Positions 1 to 9,658 of a DNA stretch of 64,000 nt are shown here, piece by piece. Each line of letters starts with the position of its first letter. Position 1 is the first letter of the stretch. Location: assembly GCF_007753095.1 (NCBI RefSeq), contig NZ_CP036348.1, positions 2,480,001-2,544,000 of the forward strand. The letters are read 5' to 3'. A model generated the notes under the pieces. That model did no database searches. It worked only from the letters and a program-made list of their open reading frames with translations, and was not told where the DNA came from. The position numbers and the translations under genes are program-made. The DNA is from Rosistilla carotiformis. GTDB lineage: Bacteria; Planctomycetota; Planctomycetia; Pirellulales; Pirellulaceae.

Positions 1-432
1 CGGGATTTCAACCTCCCCCTTGAGGCTGGCATCGAGATCGATCCGCATCACGACGTCCAATTCAGCGCGACCGCCGTTGGCCTCGCCGGTAATTTCGATC
101 GAATCAAACGTAAAGGGAGCCCGGCCCGTGGGCGTGCTGCCGACAACCTGGTTGCGACGCTCAAACTCGCGATAGGGAGTGATCGGGATGAAGACCCGGG
201 TCCCTTCGTCGAGCATATAGATCGCTGGTGGCAATCCATCCTGAGGTGTGATCAGGTCGTCGATGCCATCGGGGAACTTCAGCGGAGGGGGTGTTTGCGC
301 ATTGCAGGGGAGAACCGCGAGACACACCAGCGCACAGACGATCCAGGTGCACCACACTCGGGCGAAATCGAATCGATTTGCAGACCTGAATCGCACTCGA
401 AACCCATCGGAAGAGAGGAAACGGTTATACAT
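1..432 (-). CDS. Secreted protein of unknown function, C-terminus cut by window edge
   Basis: The open frame runs off the left end of the window; only the first 144 codons are present. The ATG at 432 gives a 24-residue basic N-region, then a hydrophobic stretch at about residues 26-44 ending in CNAQ, which looks like a Sec signal peptide. The mature part begins proline-rich (TPPPLKFPDG) and contains IYMLDEGTRVFIPITPYREF, followed by a beta-rich region. I do not recognise a family. The long N-region makes a downstream GTG start (about residue 13 or 26) possible. The call as a real gene rests on the signal peptide and the uninterrupted frame. Confidence 0.6.
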   Translation of the reverse strand, partial: MYNRFLSSDGFRVRFRSANRFDFARVWCTWIVCALVCLAVLPCNAQTPPPLKFPDGIDDLITPQDGLPPAIYMLDEGTRVFIPITPYREFERRNQVVGSTPTGRAPFTFDSIEITGEANGGRAELDVVMRIDLDASLKGEVEIP

Positions 433-670
433 CACGCGGTCCGAAATGGCACATGTCGCTTCATATCGATGGGAACGTGTCATTTCGGTTCAGGCACGGT
501 ATAACGCAGAAAAGCTTTCACCATTTTAAGCCATTCGCCGTCCAGTAAAAAGCTTGCGACTAATCGGATTGGGTAATCTAGCGATTTCAGCTGCAAAACG
601 GACTGATTTTCTCCAAATAATCCTCAAGACCGGAAAGCCTTGCGAAGACCATCACCGCAGCCAGAGGGGG

Positions 671-1462
671 TTAGGCAATGCAGCGAAGGAGCTGATCGTT
701 CAGTGGTTCGGTGGCGGTTGCCGCGAATCGCGGGTTCCAGGGATCAAAGCGGTCGCCCGAGAGGGCACGGATCTGCCCCCCCGCCTCGGTTACGATCAAC
801 GCTCCCGCAGCGACATCCCACGGTTTGACGCAGGTCGCCCAGTATCCATCGAGTCGACCGGCCGCGACATAACATAGGTTCAACGCCGCCGATCCCAGTC
901 GCCGAACGGACTGCGCTCCGTCCAAGGCAGCGGCAAAACGGCCTAATTCAGCCGAATCGTGCTGCGTGCCTGCTGAAAAACTGCACGCCAGCAGCGCTTG
1001 GTCCAAGCGATCGGTCTGGCTGCATTGAATCGGGCAATCGTTCAGAAACGCCCCTGCGCCGCGCTGGGCCCAGAAAATCTCTCTCGTTACCGGATCGTGG
1101 ACGATCCCGATCTGCAGTTCACCGGCGTGGTACATCGCGATCGAAACCGCAAAGCTCTGCAATTGATGGACGTAATTGACGGTCCCATCCAACGGATCGA
1201 CAATCCAGATCGGCGGGTGTTTCGGATCGGCCAACATCTCGGCGGAGACCTGGTCATGCCCCTCCTCCTCGCCGACAAATCCGTGGTCGGGAAAATTAGA
1301 GAGCAGGATCTTTTGGATCGCTTGCTGCGCCGCGACATCCGCTTCGGTGACCAGATCGCGCGGTGCCTTTTCGCGGACCGAAAACCGTCCTTGATAGGAA
1401 AGCAGCACCTCGGCGCCGGCAGCCGCTGCCAGACGTGCCACTTTCAAATAGTTGTCGTTCAT
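671..1462 (-). CDS. Inositol monophosphatase family protein
   Basis: A 263-residue Mg2+-dependent sugar-phosphate phosphatase of the IMPase/SuhB/CysQ fold. Metal-site motifs are intact: GEEEG at about 64-68, WIVDPLDGT at 86-94 (D89, D92), and KPWDVAAG near the C-terminus. The substrate cannot be fixed from sequence; inositol-1-phosphate, histidinol phosphate and 3'-phosphoadenosine phosphate are all used in this family. The frame extends upstream to 1573, but the extra 37 residues do not resemble the family, and the ATG at 1462 places the first conserved helix (ARLAAAAGAEVLL) where it normally lies. It sits 160 bases downstream of the NfeD-type gene on the same strand and may be transcribed with it. 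Confidence 0.9.
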   Translation of the reverse strand: MNDNYLKVARLAAAAGAEVLLSYQGRFSVREKAPRDLVTEADVAAQQAIQKILLSNFPDHGFVGEEEGHDQVSAEMLADPKHPPIWIVDPLDGTVNYVHQLQSFAVSIAMYHAGELQIGIVHDPVTREIFWAQRGAGAFLNDCPIQCSQTDRLDQALLACSFSAGTQHDSAELGRFAAALDGAQSVRRLGSAALNLCYVAAGRLDGYWATCVKPWDVAAGALIVTEAGGQIRALSGDRFDPWNPRFAATATEPLNDQLLRCIA

Positions 1463-1624
1463 ACCCACGTTGCTCCATGCCGTCGGTTCGATAATTGGAA
1501 GCGATCCCCACCGGTAAGCTTCCCTGTTTGATAAGGGATATCCCGTAAGAGGACCACCCGCCAAGCCCCCCAATTTGCGCCAGATTCAGAAATCGGTTGC
1601 TCGGGTTGGTAGGCCGGCAGCAGC

Positions 1625-3847
1625 CTATGGGCCGGCTCCCTCGTCGAACAGCTCTTCGACGACGACGCGATTCCCGTAGACCTGTTTTACGATCACCGGT
1701 CGCTGGGCATCGATCATTGGCCCATCGCTGACCACAGCGATCCATTCCTCGCCGAACCGCGCTTTTCCCGAGGGGACCAACGGTGTCGTCGTTATTCCTC
1801 GCTGGCCCTGCAAATGATCCCAATGCACGATCGCTTCGTTTTCGGCCCGAATCTGCTTCTCCTCTTCGTCTTCGACCATCATTAGATGGCGGAAGAAGGG
1901 TAGCTGAGGCAGCATCCAACGAAGCGCCAGGCCGCCCCCCAACATCCCGCCGATCGCCGCTAACACGCCGATCAAGTTGCCGGTCAATTGGTTGTATTGA
2001 TACGCATTGTTTGGCACCACAAAGGTTTGGCTGACAAGGATCAGGCTGGCCACCAGCATTACCAAACCGCCGACGCCAAACACACCAAAGCCGGGAAACA
2101 GCAACACCTCTGCCGCCAGACAGACCACGCCTCCGACAAACAAAAAGATCTCCAACCATTCCGCGGTTCCGCCAGCGGCTTGGATCCAAAAGAACAGCAT
2201 CAGGCTGACCAGTGCGAGGAACCCGGGGAATCCGATCCCCGGTGCGCCCATCTCGACCGACAACATGAAGAATCCCACAAACAACAGCACGCGAGGCAAC
2301 CAAACCTGACGGCCTAGGTTCTCAACAAAATTCACGATCCGCCGTTCGTCCAATCGTTGGGGAATTTCATCGAGTCCAACGGTCTGGCAAACGTTGGATA
2401 GATCGGATTCGATTCCCGAGATCAACCCCAGCTGCAGCGCCTGTTCGGCCGCGATTCCATCGGCCAGGGAAACCTCTCCCTGCCGCGTCCAGCGTGGTGC
2501 GTCGTCGCGGGCGGCATGTTCCGCTGTGGAAAAATAGGCAACACGACCGCTGCGGGCGTCCCGGTATTCGAAGACGTTCAAATCTCGATCCAACAGTCCT
2601 CGCAAGAGCGCGGGACTGCGGCCTGTCGAACGTGCGATCTGGTCGATCGCCTCGCCAAGATCATCCAACGCCGCGGCGTCAATCGAAGCGGCTCCCGGCC
2701 CTCCGAGGAAGGCATCTGGAGACATGTAGACCTGCTGGGCCGCCAACACGACCAAGGCGGCATCGCCGATCGCTTGCGTGTCGACAAACGCGGCCGTTCG
2801 AATTCCCTGCCTTGGAAAACTGGCAATCGTCGCGCCCAACTGCAGCGATTCGTTCAAATCCCCTCCGGGACTGTTGAGATGCAGCAGTACGTAATTCAAG
2901 TCGTGCCGCGCAATCGCGTCAGCGAGGTTGTTGTGGACCCGACGCATGCGGCGTCGGTTGATCGGTCCGTTGATCTCCGCCAGCACGGCATGTGATTTTT
3001 CTGTGGACAGCGATTGCGGTTCGATCAATTGCGACAATCCGAGCGCGGTGGCCAGTTCATCCAGATCGCGGACTTCGTGCGTTGCCCAACGATAGGTCCT
3101 CATCTGCGAACCGACAAAGTTTGCCAGTTCACCCTGGGGCGCAAGTTGTTCCTCTTTCCAGACCTTTCCTTGATCGCGGAGCGCTGTCAGTTCCGCTCCC
3201 GAAAGGAATAGATCGCCACCATCGACCTGGCTGATCCGCGCCAGCTCCAAATCGGCATTCAGCATGGCTCGAACCGCGCCGATCGGAATCGTTCGCCGTC
3301 GTTCCGCAATCGATTCATAGGCCAATTGAACGACTGGATCGACAGCGGCTTGATCGATTCCGGCCGCGCCCAATCGGGCTCCCGGCGCCACGACGATCTG
3401 ATCGCATGCGAGCACAGGCAATACCGCATGCCCTTGAACATCGCCAGCCACATAGGCCACGGTCTTTACATCGGTTGCCGATTCGCTGGTCAAGAAACGG
3501 GCCAGCTGCAATCCACGCTCGAATGCGGTGTCGGCTCCGCTAGCCGGATCCCCTGGATTGCCAAACTGCAAGACAATGGTTTGGCGTCCGGTTTGCGGTG
3601 TGGCCGCCAGGCGAAGCGTATTGATCGCCGATTCCACCTGTCGCTGGGCGGCGTCGTCGATCGGCAACCCGACGTTGACCACCACGCCGGGCTGCGCATC
3701 CTGGCTGAATACGTTTGCGACGAGGAAAAACGCAACAAGCAACAACGAAATCGCAACTCGCCGCAGACGCAAAAATGCGTCACACCAAGCTTTCGTCGGC
3801 ACCGCAACCCATCGAATGATTCGTTGCGCGGACTGCTGGAACATCAT
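1625..3847 (-). CDS. NfeD-type membrane protein with two degenerate ClpP-like domains
   Basis: A 740-residue membrane protein related to the ClpP-class membrane-bound serine proteases of the NfeD/YqeZ group. The ATG at 3847 has a good ribosome site (AAAGGAGG about 7 bases upstream); the upstream extension lies inside the next gene. Order: signal/anchor at about 32-48; a ClpP-like fold at about 55-250; a second at about 285-480 with the oxyanion-type motif LNSPGGDLNES; four or so membrane spans at about 555-680; and a C-terminal NfeD OB-fold. Where active relatives carry SAG around the serine nucleophile, I read QGH (about 138-140) in the first repeat and GDA (about 361-363) in the second, so peptidase activity is doubtful. 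NfeD proteins usually act in membrane quality control with stomatin partners; no stomatin gene is adjacent. Confidence 0.85.
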   Translation of the reverse strand: MMFQQSAQRIIRWVAVPTKAWCDAFLRLRRVAISLLLVAFFLVANVFSQDAQPGVVVNVGLPIDDAAQRQVESAINTLRLAATPQTGRQTIVLQFGNPGDPASGADTAFERGLQLARFLTSESATDVKTVAYVAGDVQGHAVLPVLACDQIVVAPGARLGAAGIDQAAVDPVVQLAYESIAERRRTIPIGAVRAMLNADLELARISQVDGGDLFLSGAELTALRDQGKVWKEEQLAPQGELANFVGSQMRTYRWATHEVRDLDELATALGLSQLIEPQSLSTEKSHAVLAEINGPINRRRMRRVHNNLADAIARHDLNYVLLHLNSPGGDLNESLQLGATIASFPRQGIRTAAFVDTQAIGDAALVVLAAQQVYMSPDAFLGGPGAASIDAAALDDLGEAIDQIARSTGRSPALLRGLLDRDLNVFEYRDARSGRVAYFSTAEHAARDDAPRWTRQGEVSLADGIAAEQALQLGLISGIESDLSNVCQTVGLDEIPQRLDERRIVNFVENLGRQVWLPRVLLFVGFFMLSVEMGAPGIGFPGFLALVSLMLFFWIQAAGGTAEWLEIFLFVGGVVCLAAEVLLFPGFGVFGVGGLVMLVASLILVSQTFVVPNNAYQYNQLTGNLIGVLAAIGGMLGGGLALRWMLPQLPFFRHLMMVEDEEEKQIRAENEAIVHWDHLQGQRGITTTPLVPSGKARFGEEWIAVVSDGPMIDAQRPVIVKQVYGNRVVVEELFDEGAGP

Positions 3848-3902
3848 GGATAATCCTCCTTTTCCAGCTTTGATTATAGGCGACCCGATCGTCATTATCG
3901 TG

Positions 3903-5648
3903 TCATTCATCCGCTTCGCGCGACAGCAATCGAGCGCGAATACGGTTTCCATGTTCTTGAGGATCTCGTTGTGTCTTGTAGTATTCGATCGCTTCTTTAT
4001 CACGATCGAGATGCTCCAGCGCGCGTGCCACATTGTAACGAGCCGATGACGCCCAAGGGGACTGGATGTCGCGGCCCAAGACGCGTTTCTGCTGCCAGGT
4101 CGCTGCGTTTTCGTAGCGCGAGTCTTCGAACTGGATCAAAGCCAACCAAAACGTTGCCGCCTGTTTGGCTTGGCGATATTGAGCCTGGATGATTCGCAAC
4201 TGCTGGTCGTACGCTTCCTGAGGCTGGCCGGGTTGGCGGCGAGCGTTCAGTTGCACTTGCAGGTTCACGTCGTAGGGTAGGTTTTCGATGTCGGTATCCG
4301 GGATCCGCAGGTTCATGTACTGAATCCGCGCTCCGTCCTGTTCGCCGCCATCAAAGGCACCGGTCAGATGATTCCAGCGCGCCTTGGCAAGCGGGAAATT
4401 GGGTGCCAACATTCCCCAACGCATCTGTTGGTCGATGAGGACCTTCAGATCGTCGGCCATCGCGCGCTGCATGGCAAACTGATAACGCCGTGCCAACGCA
4501 TCGATCGACCATGCTTCCACATCATCGATCGAATCGAGCGCCTTCAACGATTCAAAGGTCTCTGGATCGTAACTCAACCGCATCCGCGCGTCGCCGGTCA
4601 GCCCCCGCTGCAAGGCCTGCATCCGCCAACAAAACGCCTCGCTGGGAACGTCGACGAAAGCGACGACCTTCTTCAACCAAGACGGATCGACCGGATAGTC
4701 AAAAAGTCCCGCAATTTTCATCCGCCGCAAAACCGACGGATCGGATTTAGCATCCGCCAAGGTCGCGATTCCTTGTTGTCCCGGTCCGGGGACATACGTT
4801 CCAAGCATCGCGTCGAAAAGAAAGATCTGCTGTTCACTGCGGACGCCGACCAACCACGGCACGACATTCTCGCGATCGGGTTGCTTGATCGCCAACATGC
4901 AGCAATCGATTCCCGCTTGTTGGCACAACGCCATGAAGACACGCGATCGCTGCAAGCCATCGCCGGTGCCCCGCCACAAACATTCTTCCAGCGTTTGCCG
5001 ATAGCCGGGGCCATCGACAATTAACCCGGCGGGCAATTCATTGGGCCCGACGCGGGGCGGGTTGGCGGGAAATTGCATCGGCTGCAATTGAATGTTGCGA
5101 AGCGTCCAATCGAACAGTCGAGAGGCCTTCTCAAGCGTTTGCACTTGTTTGGCGTCGAGTCCCGAGTCTGCGTCGGCGAACCAAGCCGCCAGCAGCGGGT
5201 CGTGTAGTGGTCGGTCGCCCGCCCAATTGGCAATTCGGCTGAGCAGATAACAGCGGCGAAAATAAGCGATGTCGCCTGGCAGGAAGGTGTCCGAATCGGG
5301 ACGCACCGCGTCGAATTCGTCGGGAAACAACTGCTTCCGCTGCGCAGCCAACGGGGAGAGCTGGCGATCGACCTTCGGCGGCGAAGCTTCCAACCAAGCG
5401 TTCAGATGGTAATTGATCTGGCGCGTCGCCGCTTGCGGATCGAGTTCGACCATCCGGCTGATATAGCCAGCCGCCTCGTTCAAGTGGTCGACGGTGGCCG
5501 CTTCGTTCGCCAGCTGCTGCTTTTGTTTGCGCCGCGCTTGGCGGACGATCTCCGCTTCGTTGTTGCAGCCGACAAGAGCCGCATTGGCAGCGATCAAAAG
5601 GTAGACCAAGCCAATGCGGTAACGAGAGTTTGTGATCCAGATCATCAT
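3903..5648 (-). CDS. Lipoprotein with transglutaminase-like core and C-terminal TPR-like region
   Basis: A 581-residue predicted lipoprotein. The signal peptide ends in a lipobox (LVGC, Cys28). The middle (about 205-290) carries a transglutaminase-like pattern: GTGDGLQRSRVFMALCQQAGID followed by a hydrophobic strand and FLFDAMLGTYV. The last 130 residues are helical and repeat-like (ASSARYNVARALEHLDRDKEAIEYY), as in a tetratricopeptide. It starts only 6 bases after the kdsA stop and is followed 55 bases later by the NfeD-type gene, so the three are probably co-transcribed. The Cys-His-Asp triad is not clear, so it may be a non-catalytic binding protein. Planctomycetes have many such lipoproteins without assigned functions. 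Confidence 0.75.
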   Translation of the reverse strand: MMIWITNSRYRIGLVYLLIAANAALVGCNNEAEIVRQARRKQKQQLANEAATVDHLNEAAGYISRMVELDPQAATRQINYHLNAWLEASPPKVDRQLSPLAAQRKQLFPDEFDAVRPDSDTFLPGDIAYFRRCYLLSRIANWAGDRPLHDPLLAAWFADADSGLDAKQVQTLEKASRLFDWTLRNIQLQPMQFPANPPRVGPNELPAGLIVDGPGYRQTLEECLWRGTGDGLQRSRVFMALCQQAGIDCCMLAIKQPDRENVVPWLVGVRSEQQIFLFDAMLGTYVPGPGQQGIATLADAKSDPSVLRRMKIAGLFDYPVDPSWLKKVVAFVDVPSEAFCWRMQALQRGLTGDARMRLSYDPETFESLKALDSIDDVEAWSIDALARRYQFAMQRAMADDLKVLIDQQMRWGMLAPNFPLAKARWNHLTGAFDGGEQDGARIQYMNLRIPDTDIENLPYDVNLQVQLNARRQPGQPQEAYDQQLRIIQAQYRQAKQAATFWLALIQFEDSRYENAATWQQKRVLGRDIQSPWASSARYNVARALEHLDRDKEAIEYYKTQRDPQEHGNRIRARLLSREADE

Positions 5649-5654
5649 TCGATT

Positions 5655-6491
5655 TTATAGGGCCTCAAGACCCCGGCGGATTGCAAGCATCCGGCCCACC
5701 AATCCCGAAAACTGATCCAGCGGAACCATGTTCGGACCATCGCTCGGTGATTTATCGGGGTCGGGGTGGGTTTCAAAGAATAACGCGTCGGTTCCTATTG
5801 CTACGGCAGCCCGAGCTAAAGGTTCAACCATCGCGCGATTCCCACCCGTTGCGCCACCTAAACCACCCGGCTGTTGGACGCTGTGCGTTGCGTCAAAAAC
5901 GACAGGGACGCCCAACGCATGCATCTCCGGAATCGAACGCATGTCGTTGACAAGGCGTCCGTAACCGAAAAACGTTCCCCGCTCGCACAGCAGGATGTTT
6001 TCGGATCCGCTCTCCCGCAGCTTTTCGACGACGTATCGCATGTCGCCGGGAGCCATAAATTGCCCCTTCTTCACGTTGATCGCCTTGCCCGTTTCGGCTG
6101 CCGCGACCAACAGATCGGTCTGACGTGCGAGAAACGCGGGGATTTGTAGCAGATCGCAAACCCGCCCGGCCGCCTCGGCTTGTTCCGGCACATGGATATC
6201 GGTGGTCACTGGCAGGCCAGTCGCCTCGCCAACGGCTTGCAAAATCTCGAGGCCCGCTTCGAGCCCCGGCCCGCGGTAGCTGCTCAAGCTGGTCCGGTTC
6301 GCCTTATCAAACGAAGCTTTAAAGACGATCGAGGCACCGTGCTCTTGGCTGATATCGCGCAACCGCAAACCGATCTCGATCGCGGCGTCGCGCGTCTCCA
6401 GAACGCACGGGCCGGCAATCAACAGCAATGGATTGCCGGGGCCACACGTGTAATTGCCGATTTTTGCCGGGGTTATGCCATCCTGATGCAT
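5655..6491 (-). CDS. kdsA: 3-deoxy-8-phosphooctulonate synthase (KDO-8-phosphate synthase)
   Basis: A 278-residue enzyme condensing phosphoenolpyruvate with arabinose-5-phosphate to KDO-8-phosphate, the first committed step to the KDO of lipopolysaccharide. Family signatures are complete: IAGPCVLE near the N-terminus, [12 protein letters not shown] at about 57-68, [23 protein letters not shown] and [11 protein letters not shown]. Length matches the family. It indicates that the organism builds a lipid-A/KDO-type envelope, as expected for planctomycetes. Upstream on the same strand are the Dabb and FHA genes; downstream is the transglutaminase-like lipoprotein at a 6-base gap. Confidence 0.97.
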   Translation of the reverse strand: MHQDGITPAKIGNYTCGPGNPLLLIAGPCVLETRDAAIEIGLRLRDISQEHGASIVFKASFDKANRTSLSSYRGPGLEAGLEILQAVGEATGLPVTTDIHVPEQAEAAGRVCDLLQIPAFLARQTDLLVAAAETGKAINVKKGQFMAPGDMRYVVEKLRESGSENILLCERGTFFGYGRLVNDMRSIPEMHALGVPVVFDATHSVQQPGGLGGATGGNRAMVEPLARAAVAIGTDALFFETHPDPDKSPSDGPNMVPLDQFSGLVGRMLAIRRGLEAL

Positions 6492-6562
6492 CGTTTCTCA
6501 GTCCCTTTTCGATTGGATCGCCCCCGCTTGGCGGGCGCCGGATTCCTGCTTGCCGCAGCCGT

Positions 6563-6871
<309 letters not shown>

Positions 6872-6887
6872 CGGTGCGGATTCCTAA

Positions 6888-7343
6888 TTAAAAATCGAGG
6901 TCGTCGTGCTGTTCGTTCTTGAAGCGATTCGACTCGCTGCGGCGGTTCATGCCGGCGCGGTCCATCAACGAACGTCGCAGAACGTCGGACAATTGGTCTT
7001 CGTCCGGCGGTGGTGGGCCAAACGCCCCCAGGTCCTGCGGGTTGTATTCGATGGTGTATTCGTGCTTGGCAAACGAGATCACCGATCCGGGATCGAGTCG
7101 TTTGCGCAAGATCCGGCTGCCGTTGACCTTGGTGCCGTTGCGGCTGTCCATATCGCGAGCGAACCAGTATCCATTCTCGAGCGTCAGCCGACAATGCTGC
7201 CCCGAAATATTTGCGAACTTCAAACAGATGTCGCACGAATCGCGGCGTCCGACCGTCAATCGCTCCTTTAACAACGGCACCGGATCGCCGCCGCTGGAGG
7301 GTTCGAGCATCCCGTAACGTTTAACTTTGCCAATATCGTCCAT
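6888..7343 (-). CDS. FHA domain protein
   Basis: A 151-residue cytoplasmic protein with a single forkhead-associated phosphothreonine-binding domain at about residues 25-105. The conserved pattern is present: VGRRDSCDICL, the SGQHCRL motif with Ser and His, and DSRNGTKVNG. The last 45 residues are charged and proline-rich and lack a known domain. FHA proteins read Ser/Thr kinase signals, which are abundant in planctomycetes; no kinase gene is adjacent. It is the first gene of the leftward run ahead of the Dabb gene and kdsA. Confidence 0.9.
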   Translation of the reverse strand: MDDIGKVKRYGMLEPSSGGDPVPLLKERLTVGRRDSCDICLKFANISGQHCRLTLENGYWFARDMDSRNGTKVNGSRILRKRLDPGSVISFAKHEYTIEYNPQDLGAFGPPPPDEDQLSDVLRRSLMDRAGMNRRSESNRFKNEQHDDLDF

Positions 7344-7494
7344 CGGTTCCCTTGCCTGCCCACGCCGTTGGCGCTATCTATGCGCTGAGTAATAGTGGAC
7401 CTTACACTCAGGTTGCTGAAAAATGGTAGCCTTTTTCAAAGTCCCTTAGCGCTCCATTTATTGTCACTTCACCTAACTATAATAGCTCTCAAAC

Positions 7495-8466
7495 ATGCAA
7501 TCCTCAATTCCGCCGGGGCACGATCACTTCGATTGGCGGCTCGATGGTGCGTTCTATTTCCCTTATAGCGCCTATTTGCGGAATCGCTTCGGCGGTCGCG
7601 TTCAACGGGTCAGCATCAACGCCGGTTTCACTTGCCCCAACGCCGACGGAACGCTTGCCAAAGGGGGCTGCAATTTCTGCAACAACCCTTCGTTCAGTCC
7701 CAGCCGGCGGACGCGGCGGTACGAGATTCGTGAACAGATCGATCGCGGGATCGAAGCCCTAAAGCGGCGATACACCAACATCAAGGGTTTCATCGCCTAC
7801 TTCCAGCCCGCTACGAACACCTACGCCGACGTCGACCATCTGCGCGCGTTGTACGAGGAATCGCTGTCGCATCCGGAAGTGGTCGGCCTGGCGATCGGCA
7901 CCCGTCCCGACTGCGTTGGCGAGGATGTGTTGGATCTGATCAGCGAATTGGCTCAGCAGCGGTACGTCTCGGTCGAATACGGCATGCAGACGATCCATGC
8001 GGAGAGTCTCGATTGGATGAACCGCGCCCACTACCACGACTCGATGATCGATGCGGTCGAGCGAAGCCGCGGCCGCGGGTTCGAGATCAGCGGTCATGTG
8101 ATCCTGGGTATCCCACGCGAATCGCACGCCGACATGATGGAGACCGCCGTCGAAGTCGCCCGGCTGAACCTCGACGCCGTCAAAATCCATAACCTCTACG
8201 CCGTCAAAAATACGCGTCTGGGGGATGAAGTCGCTGCGGGGGAGGTGGAATTGATGCCCCGGGACGAATACGTCCAAACAGTCGTCGATTTCATCGAACG
8301 CCTGCCCGAAACGATGATCATCGAACGGGTCAGCGGCGAAGCCCCGCCGGCCTACCTGATCGCTCCGGAATGGTGCTTGCAGAAGTCGAGTCTGCGACAT
8401 GCGATCGAGCAGGAATTCAAGCAGCGTGGCACGCGGCAAGGCAGTCGCTACGTGGCGTCGCCCTAG
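7495..8466 (+). CDS. Radical SAM protein of the TIGR01212 (YhcC) family
   Basis: A 323-residue radical S-adenosylmethionine enzyme. The cluster-binding cysteines are C47, C59 and C62 (spacing C-x11-C-x2-C, in CPNADGTLAKGGCNFC), which is the pattern of the YhcC/TIGR01212 group rather than the classic CxxxCxxC. Further family motifs are AYFQPATNTYAD, VGLAIGTRPDC, VEYGMQTIH and GHVILGIPRES. The reaction is not established for this group; an RNA modification role has been proposed. It is divergent from the FHA gene, with a 151-base shared upstream region. Confidence 0.92.
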   Translation: MQSSIPPGHDHFDWRLDGAFYFPYSAYLRNRFGGRVQRVSINAGFTCPNADGTLAKGGCNFCNNPSFSPSRRTRRYEIREQIDRGIEALKRRYTNIKGFIAYFQPATNTYADVDHLRALYEESLSHPEVVGLAIGTRPDCVGEDVLDLISELAQQRYVSVEYGMQTIHAESLDWMNRAHYHDSMIDAVERSRGRGFEISGHVILGIPRESHADMMETAVEVARLNLDAVKIHNLYAVKNTRLGDEVAAGEVELMPRDEYVQTVVDFIERLPETMIIERVSGEAPPAYLIAPEWCLQKSSLRHAIEQEFKQRGTRQGSRYVASP

Positions 8467-8939
8467 TAAATTCCATCCGTCACGGCGTCATTGAACGTGG
8501 GACGCAACAACCTTGCGATTGCGTCTCGGAAGTAAGAAGCCGGCGCGGCGCAGGAGAGGTGAGCGTCGACGTGCCGCGCACCAATGCCCCATCCCGCGGC
8601 TAGCTTGCGTTGATGGGGGCGTCGATACGATCTTCCGGTGCTCGGGTGCTGCGCGCTGCAAAGTTTGCGTGCTGCTGGCGATCCGCCTCCCTGTCTGGTG
8701 TTCGCCGATCGGTCAATCGCGACGGTTCCGGCAAGCACTGGACGCGTTGGTAGACTGAATAATAAAGAAGCACGCTGCACGCAAACGCTCGCCCTGCTGG
8801 CGGAATTGCAGTAGAGCCGTCTGCGGGGGGAGGGCTACTTCCCGACAAAAGCAACGATCGATGTTGGGCTGGCCGAACGACGACGCGTTGAAGCTCAAAA
8901 CACAAAATCGATAGCCCCCGCCCCTTCAGGAGAAACAGG
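8467..8939. other. Intergenic stretch without a convincing gene
   Basis: Between the radical SAM gene and the peroxiredoxin-like gene lie 473 bases. Short open frames exist on both strands, but their translations are rich in Arg, Ala and Pro without domain features and none has a good ribosome site. The last 15 bases contain the AGGAG ribosome site of the downstream gene. It may be a decayed gene, but I cannot support one. Confidence 0.5.
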
Positions 8940-9590
8940 ATGTCCAGCCTTCGAGCACAAACCGAGGCAAAGTTTGCGAACACACGGAAGAACAATCCAG
9001 CGTTCGCAAAGCAAGTCGATGAGATTCTGTCGTCTGCCGAAGCATTCCAATCGGGTTCCCTGGCGATCGAAACCGGACAGCCGGCTCCCGACTTTGAGCT
9101 TCCCAATCCGCAAGGGGAAACGGTCTCGTTGTCCGGCTTGCTGTCGAAGGGCCCGGTCGTCGTGACGTTCTATCGCGGAAGCTGGTGTCCGTATTGCAAT
9201 CTGCAATTGCGAGCGATGCAGCAGCGGTTGGCGGACATTCATTCGGTCGGAGCCGAACTGGTTGCGATCAGTCCGCAATTGCCCGATCAATCGATGACGC
9301 ATGCCGAACAAGTGGCGTTGGAGTTCCCTGTTCTTTCCGACCAGGACGCTCGCGTCGCAGCTCAGTACGGTGTCGCTTGGCAGGTCCCCGATCTGATCCT
9401 GGATCACATGCGGAACGATCGCAAGCTTGATCTGGCAGAGATTAACGGCGGCAACGGCAGCGTGTTGCCCATCCCGGCAACCTTTGTGCTGAACCGCGAT
9501 GGAAAGGTGGCTTGGCGGTTCGTCGATGTTGACTATCGCAAACGTGCGGAACCCGATGACGTCCTGGCGGCGCTGCAGGAGCTCTCATGA
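8940..9590 (+). CDS. Peroxiredoxin-like AhpC/TSA family protein
   Basis: A 216-residue thioredoxin-fold protein. The conserved region starts at about residue 45 (GQPAPDFELPNPQGETVSLS) and includes VVVTFYRGSWCPYCNLQL, whose WCPYC places two cysteines three residues apart, as in the peroxiredoxin-like AhpC/TSA group. The C-terminal half has IPATFVLNRDGKVAWRF. It probably reduces peroxides or thiols in the cytoplasm; no signal peptide is seen. The start is supported by AGGAG about 8 bases upstream of the ATG. The following secreted-protein gene begins about 70 bases after the stop. Confidence 0.88.
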   Translation: MSSLRAQTEAKFANTRKNNPAFAKQVDEILSSAEAFQSGSLAIETGQPAPDFELPNPQGETVSLSGLLSKGPVVVTFYRGSWCPYCNLQLRAMQQRLADIHSVGAELVAISPQLPDQSMTHAEQVALEFPVLSDQDARVAAQYGVAWQVPDLILDHMRNDRKLDLAEINGGNGSVLPIPATFVLNRDGKVAWRFVDVDYRKRAEPDDVLAALQELS

Positions 9591-9658
9591 ATTTCAATGG
9601 GCAAGATGGGGCGGTCGAATCTAACAACCTAAAGACAGGTACCTCAAGGAAATTTACG

